DNA of 64,000 bases, taken from positions 26,527,996 through 26,591,995 of the forward strand of contig CM030719.1 of NCBI GenBank assembly GCA_017979445.1, written 5' to 3'. Source of the DNA: Akebia trifoliata (taxonomy: Eukaryota; Streptophyta; Magnoliopsida; Ranunculales; Lardizabalaceae). The stretch's first letter is position 1; each line of letters starts with the position of its first letter. Under the pieces are notes generated by a model that did no database searches, had not been told where the DNA came from, and saw only the letters and a list, made by a program, of their open reading frames with translations. Both the position numbers and the translations under genes were made by a program. Below, one piece after another: positions 1 through 10,009 of this stretch.

Positions 1-1
1 A

Positions 2-505
2 TATTATGGTGTTTTAGTTGAAGCAAATTTACATTGGTTGGGTTTTCGTGGTTTATTAAAAGTTGGTTCTATAGTGTCCGTCAACTTGAGAGATGAAAAG
101 CTCCGATTGATTCAGCCTCCTCCCTTTGTTGTTGGAATGAACAAAGGTAATATACATTTGGGATCATTGGGAGGTTGTCTTTCTTTGGTTGATGATCGTT
201 TTTGGGAACATTTCGAGATATGGGTAATGAAGGATTATGGTGTGACGGAGTCTTGGAACAAAGTTTTCAACATCAGAAGGCATATTGCACTCGATAAAAC
301 TGAGAGAGTAATTAAAATTGTGGGCGTGCAAAAAGATGGCAAAATTCTATTCGCATGTGCTAATATGGCATTGTTTTCTTATGACCCTCAAAGCACCGAG
401 ATTAAGGATCTTATAATTCCTGGGCTTCCAAATTTTTTCAAAGTATTTCCTTATGTGCCAACCCTTGTTTCGCTCAAGGATGCTTGTGTGCCGGAGAGGC
501 ATTGA
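2..505 (+). CDS. F-box protein, C-terminal part (unit A, 5' end outside window)
   Basis: The frame is open from the first bases of the window to a TGA at 503-505, giving about 167 residues that match the C-terminal half of the F-box protein at 5103-6206. Visible family motifs in order are GVLVEANLHW, RDEKLRLIQPPP, GSLGG, EIWVMKDYG, ESWNK, VQKDGKIL, YDP and IPGLPNFF. These belong to the F-box-associated domain, which in this family binds the target protein, while the missing N-terminal F-box would bind SKP1 in an SCF ubiquitin ligase. No frameshift or internal stop is seen in the visible part. Whether the whole gene is intact cannot be judged here. The family assignment is firm; the substrate is unknown. 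Confidence 0.85.
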   Translation, partial: YYGVLVEANLHWLGFRGLLKVGSIVSVNLRDEKLRLIQPPPFVVGMNKGNIHLGSLGGCLSLVDDRFWEHFEIWVMKDYGVTESWNKVFNIRRHIALDKTERVIKIVGVQKDGKILFACANMALFSYDPQSTEIKDLIIPGLPNFFKVFPYVPTLVSLKDACVPERH

Positions 506-1110
506 CGAGGAGATTAAGATGGAAATATAAAGAAAGGACGAAAGATTGGATAAGGTAAAAAATGAACTAACGAAATCTAGGTATGGTTAAATTATCTTTC
601 TGTCAAAACCCGTTATAGTATTTTCATAGATGTTTTAAATACCTTGGAGCATTATATCTTTCCTTAATAATTCTATTTATACTAAAAGGCCCTTAACATG
701 TCTATTTGCATGCATACTTGTATGTTACATAGCTGTTCAATTTCATTTCTTGGTGATTTTTCCAGTTGTGCACTGCATTATCATAGATTATCATATTTCT
801 TGTCATTGCCACTTGTTTGGGATGAGTGAGTGAGGTGAAATTCAGATTGAAAACAGAGAATTTGTTAGCCATGTTGTGAATCCTTGTTATGGATCACCAA
901 ATCCTCAAATCTGTTGGACTCCCTTTGGTTTTGGAGTTAGATATGAAATGAGGAAGCTGCCTCCATCATGCAGAGTATCTGTGGGTTGGGGCCAGAAAAA
1001 TTAGTTGCTTCATGTTTAAGAGTCCATTTTTTTTTCTTTTTCTTTCAATTGAAAGGCTAGGCTGGTGTTGGAGTGCTTGATTTGATTAGAAGAGGTCCCA
1101 TTGGCCATGA
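506..1110 (+). other. 3' flank of unit A, duplicated with the gene
   Basis: No gene is seen. The stretch from about 705 (TGTTCAATTTCATTTCTTG, then CACTTGTTTGGGA, GGTGAAATTCAGATTGAAAA and GTTAGCCATGTTGTGAATC) reappears with substitutions at 14690-14960 after pseudogene C. A shorter related piece follows unit B at 6240-6450. The copied segment is therefore larger than the coding region. Confidence 0.7.
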
Positions 1111-2000
1111 TACTTCAGTCAATGCTTTTAGAAGCATGTGAGGACAACGCCTTGAGGCACACCTCAGGATGAAGCTCATTCACAATGCTTGAGGCGTGCC
1201 TAAGGTTGAAATAGAAAAGCAGCTAAGGTTTTATGCCTCAAACCAAGGTGTACGCCTGATGTTAATTTGTTTATTAGTAACATGTTTCTTTCTCTATTCT
1301 TCTTATTATTTTTTTCTTCTTTACTTGATTTACTTCTTTCATTATTTTTTGCTAACTAAGTAAAAATTTATATGTATCTTCTTTGCTTCTATTTCTTAGT
1401 TGTGCTAGCATGCAACATAATTGGAGCACTTAGAAATGAATCCAAATAGAAAATAGTAATATATGCAAAGAAAATCATTAAGTTGAATAGAATTGATTTG
1501 TAAACAATTTTTTGTACTATTTAGCATTAGACCCATAACTCAGTTGGTTTGACATGTTGCTAAAAAACTCTGAGGTTGTGGGTTCAAGTCCAACTTACCC
1601 ATAAAAAAAAATGGAGGAAGTTATTAAAAAAGTAATATTTAATTGTATTTTTGCAATAAATATAAATTAGTTATCTATTGTAGAAACTTCTGACTTTTCA
1701 AATACAAAATATTGTTATTTTGCTAAAATATAAAATAATATTTTATATTATTATTTATTGCAATGAATTAACACTAATAATTCGAATACGTGGATTTGAA
1801 ATTTGGAAATACACAACACAAATCAAAGAAAGAAAAAGAAATACATAGTGGCTATTCTACTTTTTAATTTTTTTTAAATTAATTATTTTGAATATTGCAT
1901 TATTTATTTAAAAATATCATGCATGTGAGGCTTATACCTTGATGTGTTTGCCAGTAGAACACCTTGCCTCATGCCTAGTGTTTGAAAATATTGATATCAG
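1111..2000. other. AT-rich insertion-like stretch in the unit A flank
   Basis: This stretch has no counterpart in the otherwise matching flank of unit C (14960-15060). It begins and ends with segments rich in CCTTGAGGC and CCTTGCCTC type words and has GCATGTGAGG near both edges (about 1135 and 1922). It contains the tRNA-like sequence at 1528-1602. I take it for an old insertion, but I cannot assign a family or exact ends. Confidence 0.35.
1528..1602 (+). repeat. tRNA-derived sequence (SINE or tRNA pseudogene)
   Basis: Both internal RNA polymerase III promoter boxes are recognisable: an A-box-like TAACTCAGTTGG and a B-box-like GGGTTCAAGTCC. A T-arm GTGGG-TTCAAGT-CCAAC can be drawn with one mismatch, and an A-run follows directly. 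The closest tRNA pattern is a tRNA-Lys type, but the acceptor and anticodon stems do not pair well, so this is not a functional tRNA. A tRNA-headed SINE is the likeliest reading. Confidence 0.5.
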
Positions 2001-3560
2001 TTGGATAACCTTGTTCTAGGCTTTGAAAAATGCTACAAATGGCAACTTTGATTGCTGGAGACATCATTAGGAGATTCCACTACCTTTTTAATAGGACTGC
2101 AGTTATTGCCTTGTCATGTATATGGTAGTCAGAGGTACATAAAATATGGTATCTACATTAGCGTCTTTAGCTTAATTAAGTCTTGAAAGTTTAATCAGTT
2201 ATTTCATTATTACTAAGAACAAACCATTGATTATGTGATGCAGGCAGCTTCTGTTTCATGACACAATTGATATGATGTCGATATAGAGGATATTGTTTCA
2301 ATGTGACAACATTTTTATTTTATTTAATTTTCCCATCTTTTTCTGTCATAATGTTATTCCATTTTCATGTATAGAAGAAATGGCAGTTGATATGGTGTAA
2401 AGATGAGTCAACTCTAATTGTGATTAAGAACGTTAGCCAAGAGCATTAGGAGGCTTAGACTCCCTTTGATGTAACCTGAATTGGAGTTTAAGGTATTGGT
2501 AGGGCTGATATAGTTGCAAGCAATATGTAATGAACACTGTTGAAGTATCAGAGTAAGTTGAATATAACTGGTCGTGGACTCGAGTTTCACTAGGGTGTTT
2601 GAAAGAAAGAGAGGAAGGCAAGATCAAAATTCTCAAGAAAAGAGAACTTGCATGAATGGCAAGAATGAACCGGCATGGGTGACTCAGTGGCCCGATGCAT
2701 GTAATTTGTGGGTGTTGGCGTGCATCCAAAGGAATATGTGCGTATGCGCCCACGATTTACATTCCAATGGCATAGGTCAAAAAAATTCTCTGCAACTACT
2801 ACCCAGCCTATTTCGTATCATTCACAAACCCGTGAAGTCGATACATTGGCTATATCTTCTAGTTACCAGATCTGACTGCGTTTAGCTCTTGTTTTTGTGA
2901 TGGATTTCAAAATATTGTCGGAGTAATCTTGGTTGTCAAACGAGACGACGTGCAAGATTATTCACAATCAATCGTCACATAGGTTTGAAACAATGGCGAT
3001 GAGTGCTTTCAATGTATTTCTCAATTCAGGGCTTGTTTGCTTCCGGAGTTGTCTGATTTTGATTGTCTTAGGTTTGAATCGATTTACCTGATCTGACATT
3101 GATAATTCAGGGAAGAAGCTTTATTAGATGAGCGTCCATATGGAGAACAATAGCAGCAATTTTCTTTTATTTTTGAACATGACATGAGCCACTTTGGATC
3201 AATTTTATCCAGAAGTCCTGGATGGGCAGCATCTATTGCAGGAGGATTAAGAAATTAAAAAGGATTACTACTGCAAAGGATAAAGGATAACATGAACTGA
3301 TTAGCTCAAATACTCCATAGACATCTGACCTGATTATATCCATTAGTTGATTTGGATTCATATTTTTATCCTCATGTAATCCCTATTATGCTCCCCCCAC
3401 AAAAGAAATATTGAGTAACAAAAAGCAACGAAGGTAATTTTTATTCAAGTCTGAGTGTGATGGGCTGCTGACAAAATAAATTAAGCCTCTATTGGAGCTG
3501 AATCCACTATGCTTCTCTTTAATCAGCAGCAGTTTAAAACTTCGCTTCAAAACTTTTGTA
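2001..3560 (+). other. Further 3' flank of unit A, shared with other units
   Basis: No convincing gene is seen; short open frames on both strands here lack codon structure or homology. The piece at 2440-2650 (CTCCCTTTGATGTAACC ... GAAAGAGAGGAAGGCAA) has a diverged counterpart at 22226-22420. The piece at 3090-3270 (CAGGGAAGAAGC ... CAGAAGTCCTGGATGGGCAG, then AAGAAATTAAAAAGGATTA) has one at 55680-55870. The F-box gene flank thus extends to about 3.3 kb. Confidence 0.55.
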
Positions 3561-3567
3561 GTGCAAG

Positions 3568-3890
3568 TGTCACACCCTCGCCATTGCACCACTGGTTGGA
3601 CATGTGGCTTCAGATGTGTGTGTGGCATGTGAGTTTGAGGCACATGACTTCGGGGTGGAATGGCAGGAAGGGGAGTAAAACTTAGTCCCACGTTGGTTAA
3701 GAATTGTCTTGGTCTCGGGTTGATAAGTGAGGGTTGGTACTTAACTTGTAACAAGGTTTTTTGGGTGTAAAAAGCATAGAAACAAAATTGTGCAGGTCAT
3801 ACGACCTAAAGCGGGCAATATCATCACTGTTATCACTTTTATCAGAACAACAGTGATAAGTGGATCCCGCCCTTGCAACACATGATCCTA
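3568..3890. repeat. Probable LTR-type repeat fragment
   Basis: The stretch carries TGTCACACCC, CTTAGTCCCACGTTGG, GGGTGTAAAAAGCATAG and AAAGCGGGCAATATC, a combination I associate with dispersed plant LTR-type repeats rather than genes. Open frames on the - strand here are incidental. No paired LTR or target duplication was found, so boundaries are approximate. Confidence 0.35.
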
Positions 3891-4015
3891 ACCATATAAG
3901 CATAAAATCCAATGGTTGAGGATTATCCTCGAGATTTTATTTATTTATTTGGAAACATGTAAATCCCAACAATTGGATTTCTTGTTGGGTCAATGTGTTG
4001 AATAGACGAAATTCT

Positions 4016-4240
4016 GAGTCCGGTATAGTATTCATTTTAATTTTCAAAACATGTTTTTTCAATGACTTAGTCACTTTTATAATCAGTGAATTTGCTAATA
4101 AAATATCAGGGAACTAGTTGTTACTTGCAATCTGGTTGGTAATTTATCAGTGAATTTGTTGATTATAAAAGTGATAAATCCACTGAAAAAACATATTTTG
4201 AAAATTAAAATGACTAGTGTGCCAGAACCAAAATTTTGTC
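4016..4240. repeat. Foldback (inverted-repeat) element, copy 1
   Basis: Two arms of about 65 bases (roughly 4029-4092 and 4150-4213) are imperfect reverse complements: CATTTTAATTTTCAAAACAT ... TCACTTTTATAATCAGTG on the left and CACTGAAAAAACATATTTTG AAAATTAAAATG on the right. It lies in the 5' flank of unit B. Related foldbacks sit at 4493-4665 and 12896-13229, so this is a family and not a chance palindrome. Confidence 0.6.
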
Positions 4241-4339
4241 ACAAGTTGCACGCATTTGGGAAATTTCTCTTTCTTGTTTATACAGTTTCAATCATGTGCT
4301 TTCCCATGAGACAATCTTCATGAGTTATCGGAGTCAAAC

Positions 4340-5102
4340 TCATAAATTATGAGAGTTGCTATTGGCACCCCAACTTTTACTTATCACACCCTGATTTCTT
4401 AAATTATTTATCACATCCCAATTATAGATTAAAACACAATATTCAAAGGGTGAATATCCGAATTGTGCATTGAATATGCCGAAATTTCGATTTTCACATA
4501 CTGTTCATTTTAATTTCCAAAACATGCACATGAGTGCATTGTCCGCTTTTTATGCATCTAAGAATTTGTAAGTTTCTCACTTTTAAACTTATGAGTTCAT
4601 AGATGCATAAAGGTGAAAAATGTATGTGTATGTTTTCGTAAATAAAATAAACAGTGTACCAAAACGGTAATTAGACCAAAAGTCTTGCATGTTTTTGTTA
4701 ATATTTTCTATTCAAACATTACAAAATATTATAACACTCATTAAAACAATTTCAGTAGTCCATTAGCATTGCTATTAGGCTCATAAAAAATCCTAAACTA
4801 AAAGAAAAAAGAAATCTAATTAAAAAAAAAAAAAAAAAAAGAGAGATATATTGGCAGCTCAACTTTTACTTATTCTCAATTATTCCTTTTATTTTAATTT
4901 GGAGTGTAATAAATAAACGTTGGGTGCCAATAGTAGCTCTCTAAAATGGGGAGCGAGTCAACTCGGTATCCAAGAAATGGAGACCGGACAAACAGCAAGA
5001 AAGCAAATCAGACTAGGGTTTCCTCACCACCACCACTAGTGAAGAAATTGTTCTTATTTCCATTACCAACGACGCCATCCCCACAATAACGAACACATAG
5101 AC
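4340..5102 (+). promoter_or_regulatory. Upstream region of F-box gene B
   Basis: This stretch (CTATTGGCACCCCAACTT ... CCAATAGTAGCTCTC) is shared in diverged form with the region upstream of pseudogene C (12790-13540), so the promoter area was copied with the gene. It contains foldback copy 2 and an A-run at 4822-4840. No convincing TATA box was found within 100 bases of the start codon, so the transcription start is not placed. Confidence 0.4.
4493..4665. repeat. Foldback element, copy 2
   Basis: The left arm (about 4493-4562, with TTCATTTTAATTTCCAAAAC and TTTTTATGCATCTA) and right arm (about 4593-4665, with TAGATGCATAAAGGTG and CGTAAATAAAATAAAC) are imperfect reverse complements. The outer sequence resembles copy 1. 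It lies about 450 bases upstream of the unit B start codon. Confidence 0.5.
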
Positions 5103-6206
5103 ATGGAAGAAACCCTAACTCTAAAGAGGAAACCAGTGATAACGATGGAGGACCTCTCACCAGAAGTGATCCAAGAAATCCTCTCAAGATTACCCATCAA
5201 ATCTCTACTTGGAAGCAGGTGCGTATGTTCAACCTGGCGCAATTTAGTTAATGAACCTCGTTTTGCTAACATGCACTTCTCTCAAGTTTCTCAAAACCAA
5301 AACCCTGGTCTCATCCTTCAAACCTTGAAATCCGAATTGTACGTTATACCAGACTGTGATACTTGTGATGTAGCAATCCGACTCTGTAATTTACCGTTTG
5401 AATCTTGCCTCCCCGTGTTCAAATTAATCGGTTCTTGTAATGGGTTTCTTTGCTTAGCGGATGTTAATCGTTATTATCGAAGCATAATTATATATAATCC
5501 TGTGACCAGAGAGTACATGAAGGTACCCGAGAATCCAAGCTTTGGTAATGTTAATAGTATTTTCTTCGGGTTCGGTTTCGATCCTGAAAGGAAAGAATAC
5601 AAGGTGGTAAGAACGAGAAATTCCTTGCATATGTCGTTGGAAATTGAGGTGCATACCCTTGGCACAGATTCTTGGAGAACTATTGGACAACATAATACAG
5701 GTGGGTATATGGGACGACCGGGTGTTTTAGTTGATGGACATTTACATTGGTGGAGTGTTCATGGTTCTTTTAGAGTTGAATCTATAATCTCTATCAATGT
5801 GAGAGATGAAAAAATCCGGTTGATTCAGCCTCCTCTCTCTATTGTTGGGAAGAGTCAGTGTAATATTCATTTTGGATCATTGGGAGGGCGTCTTTGTATG
5901 GTTGATGAAACTTTTAGGAGACATGCTGAGGTATGGGTAATGAAGGATTATGGCATGGTAGAGTCTTGGACTAAAGAGTTTGTTATTCAAAGTGGTTCAT
6001 TTGGAAGATCAATACAAACATTGGGCATACAAAAGGATGGAAAAATTCTAGTGGAGTGTGCTAATAAGGGATTGTTTACTTATGACCCTCGAAGTTCAAG
6101 GCTTAAAGATCTTAGAATTCCTGGGCTTCCAAATTTTTTTGTAACATTGCCTTATGTGGGAAGCCTTGTTTCATTCAAGGAGGCTTTCGTATCGGAGAAG
6201 CCGTGA
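5103..6206 (+). CDS. F-box protein with F-box-associated domain (unit B, intact)
   Basis: This is a single-exon reading frame of 367 residues. An F-box (about residues 16-60: MEDLSPEVIQEILSRLP, GSRCVCSTWRNL) should bind SKP1. It is followed by an F-box-associated domain with GSCNGFLCLAD (110-120), GFGFD (156-160), YKVVR (166-170), HTLGTDSWR (184-192), EVWVMKDYG (276-284), ESWTKEF (287-293) and GLPNFF near the end. The best match by eye is the Arabidopsis At3g07870-type family, which supplies substrate specificity to SCF ubiquitin ligases. Length and motif order agree with that family. The start is chosen because units E and F begin at the same point, 14 residues before the conserved MEDL. The substrate is unknown. 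Confidence 0.93.
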   Translation: MEETLTLKRKPVITMEDLSPEVIQEILSRLPIKSLLGSRCVCSTWRNLVNEPRFANMHFSQVSQNQNPGLILQTLKSELYVIPDCDTCDVAIRLCNLPFESCLPVFKLIGSCNGFLCLADVNRYYRSIIIYNPVTREYMKVPENPSFGNVNSIFFGFGFDPERKEYKVVRTRNSLHMSLEIEVHTLGTDSWRTIGQHNTGGYMGRPGVLVDGHLHWWSVHGSFRVESIISINVRDEKIRLIQPPLSIVGKSQCNIHFGSLGGRLCMVDETFRRHAEVWVMKDYGMVESWTKEFVIQSGSFGRSIQTLGIQKDGKILVECANKGLFTYDPRSSRLKDLRIPGLPNFFVTLPYVGSLVSFKEAFVSEKP

Positions 6207-8614
6207 AGAGAAGATGAAAATGGAAGGAAGAACGATTGGAAAGGTAAAAACTGAACTATCATTTTCTAGACATGTTTAATAATCCTTTTGTTCAAAATCA
6301 TTTACTGCAAAAATAGTCGTAATAGTATTTTTGTAAATGTTTTAAATACATTGGAGCATTATATCATGGCTATTGCATGCATAATTGTATTATTATAGCT
6401 CTTCAATATCATTTCTTGGGTGCTTTTTCTGGTTGTGCACTTTATTATCATAGATGAGCATCTATTTTTTCCTGAGTACTAGGTTTGTTTTTGGGCTTTA
6501 TTTCCAAGTACTAGGAAGAAAAATTTGGGGTTTTGCCTAAAGGTTGAAGACGAGTGCATTTGGGCATTTGGGTCTTCTTCCATTACTCTGTCAAGAAGAC
6601 TTAGGTCAAGGGAGGCATGTCCTCAGTTTCAAAACACAGGGGGGTATCTATAATATTCTCCAACATGTGTGTGCTGGGGGTGGGGTGGGGTGTAGGGAGG
6701 CATGACTAAATCACTCAAAATAAAACAAGAGAACACTATCTGAAATGGTTTGGGTATGTCGAATGATGAACACACAAGTGAGGAGTGATTTGGTGTATGT
6801 TGAGGAATCTGAAATGCAAAAAAGATATTAAAAAATAAAATTGATAGATGACATTAATAGGAAGATATATCAAAGAATTTGCATAAATTGGAGTTATGGT
6901 TCATGAAAGAAATATATAATTACTGTTGATGTCTGGTGATAATCATTAGATCAGACAAAGATTCTTGCTCATTGCTTAAGATTGTCATGCATTTAGAAAG
7001 GACTTCGAGTATAAATTGGATGATAACTCTGTTAGCCATATGTTAGTTGTGCTGCTTCCATGGAATTACGAGACATTTAAAATTGATTACAATAGCCAAG
7101 TACAAAAATAGAAAGTAACGTGAGGTGTGATGGCATGTATTGAACCAGGATTTCTTGTTTAGACCTTGTGTGCTAAGCTGTCAAATCAATGGCAGCCACA
7201 TAAATAAGCTTGAGATACGCCTCTAAAACATTATTATACTTACCAATAAACCTTAAAAAATTATTACATTATTTATAAGTCCCTTGTCAATTAAAGGAGA
7301 TTTTCCAAAACTGCAATGTTTCTAGAGTAAGTCCAGCCTTACTAACTTGGTAAGATTTCAAATCATACTAAGGGTTGTTAAGTTTACCTTGTGGCATCCG
7401 AAAACATGATCCAATGCCACAAGATGTAGAGGAAAATATTATATGAACTTAAAGAAAAAGGATTATCTAGACTCTAGTGAGTTTGGGAAGAAAGATTAAG
7501 GTTAGTGGCTAGGAGTTGAAGATGAGGCGCACCTTTGTCCTTTTTTAAGTCTTCAAGTGAAGATCAAGGTCAAGGGTATTCCCAAAAAAATGGGGAGATA
7601 TGGCTTAATCACCTTAAATAATAAAATAAAAAGGAAAATAGAGGAATTCAAGGTTGATTCAAGGCTGGTCATTGAAACTGTTGAGTTTAAGTAAGTAATC
7701 CTTCCTAGTAATAGGTTTTTAAAATTTCGTTTGGGTTAATTAATTGTGAATGAGACACTTAATCAAAGAAATGATGATTAATCTTTAGGGTTTATGCTTA
7801 TCTTTCAATAACTAGTTGGTGAATTATTTGATGTGTTGTTTGTGAAATGTATTTTAGTGTATTATGTATTGTTAGGTTGAATTGTGGATGGTTTTTTAGG
7901 TTTGAAGGGTTATGTATAAGTTGAAATTATTGTTAACAAACTTACACGTGATAGAAATTGTGTTTTTGCTGTTGAGAACTTGGCATAGTTGTCTATGAAT
8001 TGAAGTTACTGTTAATAAAGTTAGAACTGGATGCGATAAAAGGTCTTTTTAATAGTTTAGTGTTGGTTGGAAACTTATGATTTTATGATCGTTTGGACTA
8101 TTGATCAGTGATTTGACTTGGAAATTTTTAGCAAACTTGTCTAACCGAGAGCCTGTTGTTGGTTTACCAATTCAGATTGCAACTAGGAGTTGGTGCATTA
8201 TTATCAGTGATTTTGGCTTCATGTTAATGGTTATTGTGATTAAGAGTTCTATTTAGAAACTTGGATTTTGAAATTCTAATTTTCACACTTTTGTTTACGA
8301 ATTCAATTTCACCATCTTGAATATGAAGTTTTGTATTTGACTTTACAAGTTTTAACCAAAATCCAACATAATATGATTTCTTTTAACTTTGCATGTTCTC
8401 ATTGATTGTTAAATCTTATTATGTGCTTGGCTTTCCCAAAGCTTACCCTTTAACTCATGGCAGAGGAATTGGTTGCAGTTGATGTGGAATAAGGATTGTA
8501 GCAGGTGCAGAACGTAATATCATTGAAAATCTTTGAAGAACTAATGTAGAAATTTATATGTAGATGTTCCGTATTGTGAATCTGGCTTATAATGTATATA
8601 TATTTAAATATAAA

Positions 8615-8651
8615 ATATATACAAATTGAGGTCAACTCAATTTGTATATAT
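8615..8651. repeat. Perfect 16-bp inverted repeat with 5-nt loop
   Basis: ATATATACAAATTGAG (8615-8630), loop GTCAA, and CTCAATTTGTATATAT (8636-8651) pair without mismatch. It is flanked by TATATA tracts. It could be the centre of a small foldback element or a recombination scar; no function is visible. Confidence 0.7.
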
Positions 8652-9402
8652 ATTTGACTTGTAATTTATATGTATATATATTTTGCTTTTAATGTAACTT
8701 GAATATCAGAGTCATCCATCTCAGTTTATTTGAATAGTTTACTCCTAAATTGAGGCCAAGTCATGTGTCCGATGGTTTTCTTTTCTTCACTCATTTATAC
8801 TAAGGTTTGACATTACAGAATCAAAGGCTTAGTTGCTATGCCTACCACTTTATCACCAAGAATGTGTTGAAAGTCTTCAAATTTTTATGCATTAAGGACC
8901 CATCTTTCAGGATTTTCACCTTCGAATTTTGATCAATCAAGCTTCAATGAGAAATTATGGATCGATTTTCAAATTGGAGCCACCTCTTTCTTCAAAAGGC
9001 CCTCGAACTATTTGGCATGGACTTCCTTTTTTTTAATTAAAATTTAAAATTTCAGTTTTGGGGGGTTATTTTGAATAAAATCAAAATTTCAACGTTAATT
9101 CATCAACAAAAGATACCTAATCTTGCATTTCGCATGGGAGTAGTCCTAATATCATCCATTTTGCACAAGATATTGCTAAAATTTTCATATTTTTTAAAGT
9201 TTGGAGTCTGGAAAAACCTAAATTGTCATTTGATGTGGAGGCAAATCTAATATGTTGTATTTTATAACCAGTATTATAAAAAAATCCTAACATGATTCTA
9301 AGAATCAATTAATGGGGTAATTTAGTAAAGCCTCCCTACAAAATTGGCGCAATTCGGTCTAAAATTTTGATTTAACAATTTCAGTGTAAAATGTTGTTTT
9401 GA

Positions 9403-9473
9403 AAAAAAAAAAAAAAAAAATTTCATTGTTAATTATTGTGTGTGTGTGGGGGGGGGGGGGGGGGGGGGGGGGG
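9403..9473. repeat. Poly-A run, TG repeat and 26-base poly-G run
   Basis: An A-run of 18 (9403-9420) is followed after 17 bases by a short TG repeat that turns into an uninterrupted run of 26 G (9448-9473). Such a G-run is rare in AT-rich plant DNA and prone to sequencing slippage. Confidence 0.85.
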
Positions 9474-10009
9474 TTTGGAATATGGCAAAATTTTGATTGT
9501 TGAAAATTTGAGCAAAATTTTGATTGTTGAAAATTTGAGTTCTATTTGATTTTGAATTGCAAAAATTCAGTTAAAAATTCGATAACTGGAAATAAGCAGC
9601 ATATGCTTCTTACGTGTGTCATCCATTTCATTCAAAATATTCAACCATGTGATAGTGATGGTAATAATGATGGTGGTGATAATGAGAATATTAAGATTAT
9701 TATTCCCTTGATTTTTAAAAGAAGATCAAAGTCAAGGGACAAATCATCAATTTGAAAAATTAAACGATAATATCAAATACATGTAGAGGGTCATGTCATT
9801 ATTTTTTTAATGATAAAAGAGACATTTGTCATGTAAAAAGGTGGATTCTTCCAAAAATTTGAAGAATGGCCGTTTTAAAGTTGATTTGTGTTATACACGT
9901 CACAACTTACAAGTTTACACTTTATAACATACAATAAGTTATAGTAGTATTTTTTTTCTACTAAATTTGTAAAAAGCATACTTTATTTTTTTCAAATTTA
10001 AAATCCGTG

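Larger units (their letters stand above)
6207..10009. other. Intergenic region without a convincing gene
   Basis: The first 250 bases are F-box 3' flank related to 506-750. Two stretches at about 6540-6720 and 7490-7640 look like diverged copies of one another (GTCTTC, GGTCAAGGG, ATGRCTHAATCACYY, then AATAAAATAAAA-like). Later parts are AT-rich with a perfect hairpin at 8615-8651 and homopolymer runs at 9403-9473. Only short, non-homologous open frames occur. Confidence 0.5.

Noticed and set aside
1528..1602. Functional tRNA gene
   Set aside because: The acceptor and anticodon stems do not pair acceptably and an A-run follows, so it is tRNA-derived but not a working tRNA.
2433..3912. Overlapping short open frames on both strands in the unit A flank
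   Set aside because: No start context, domain or conservation; the matching flank near 22.2 kb has different frames.
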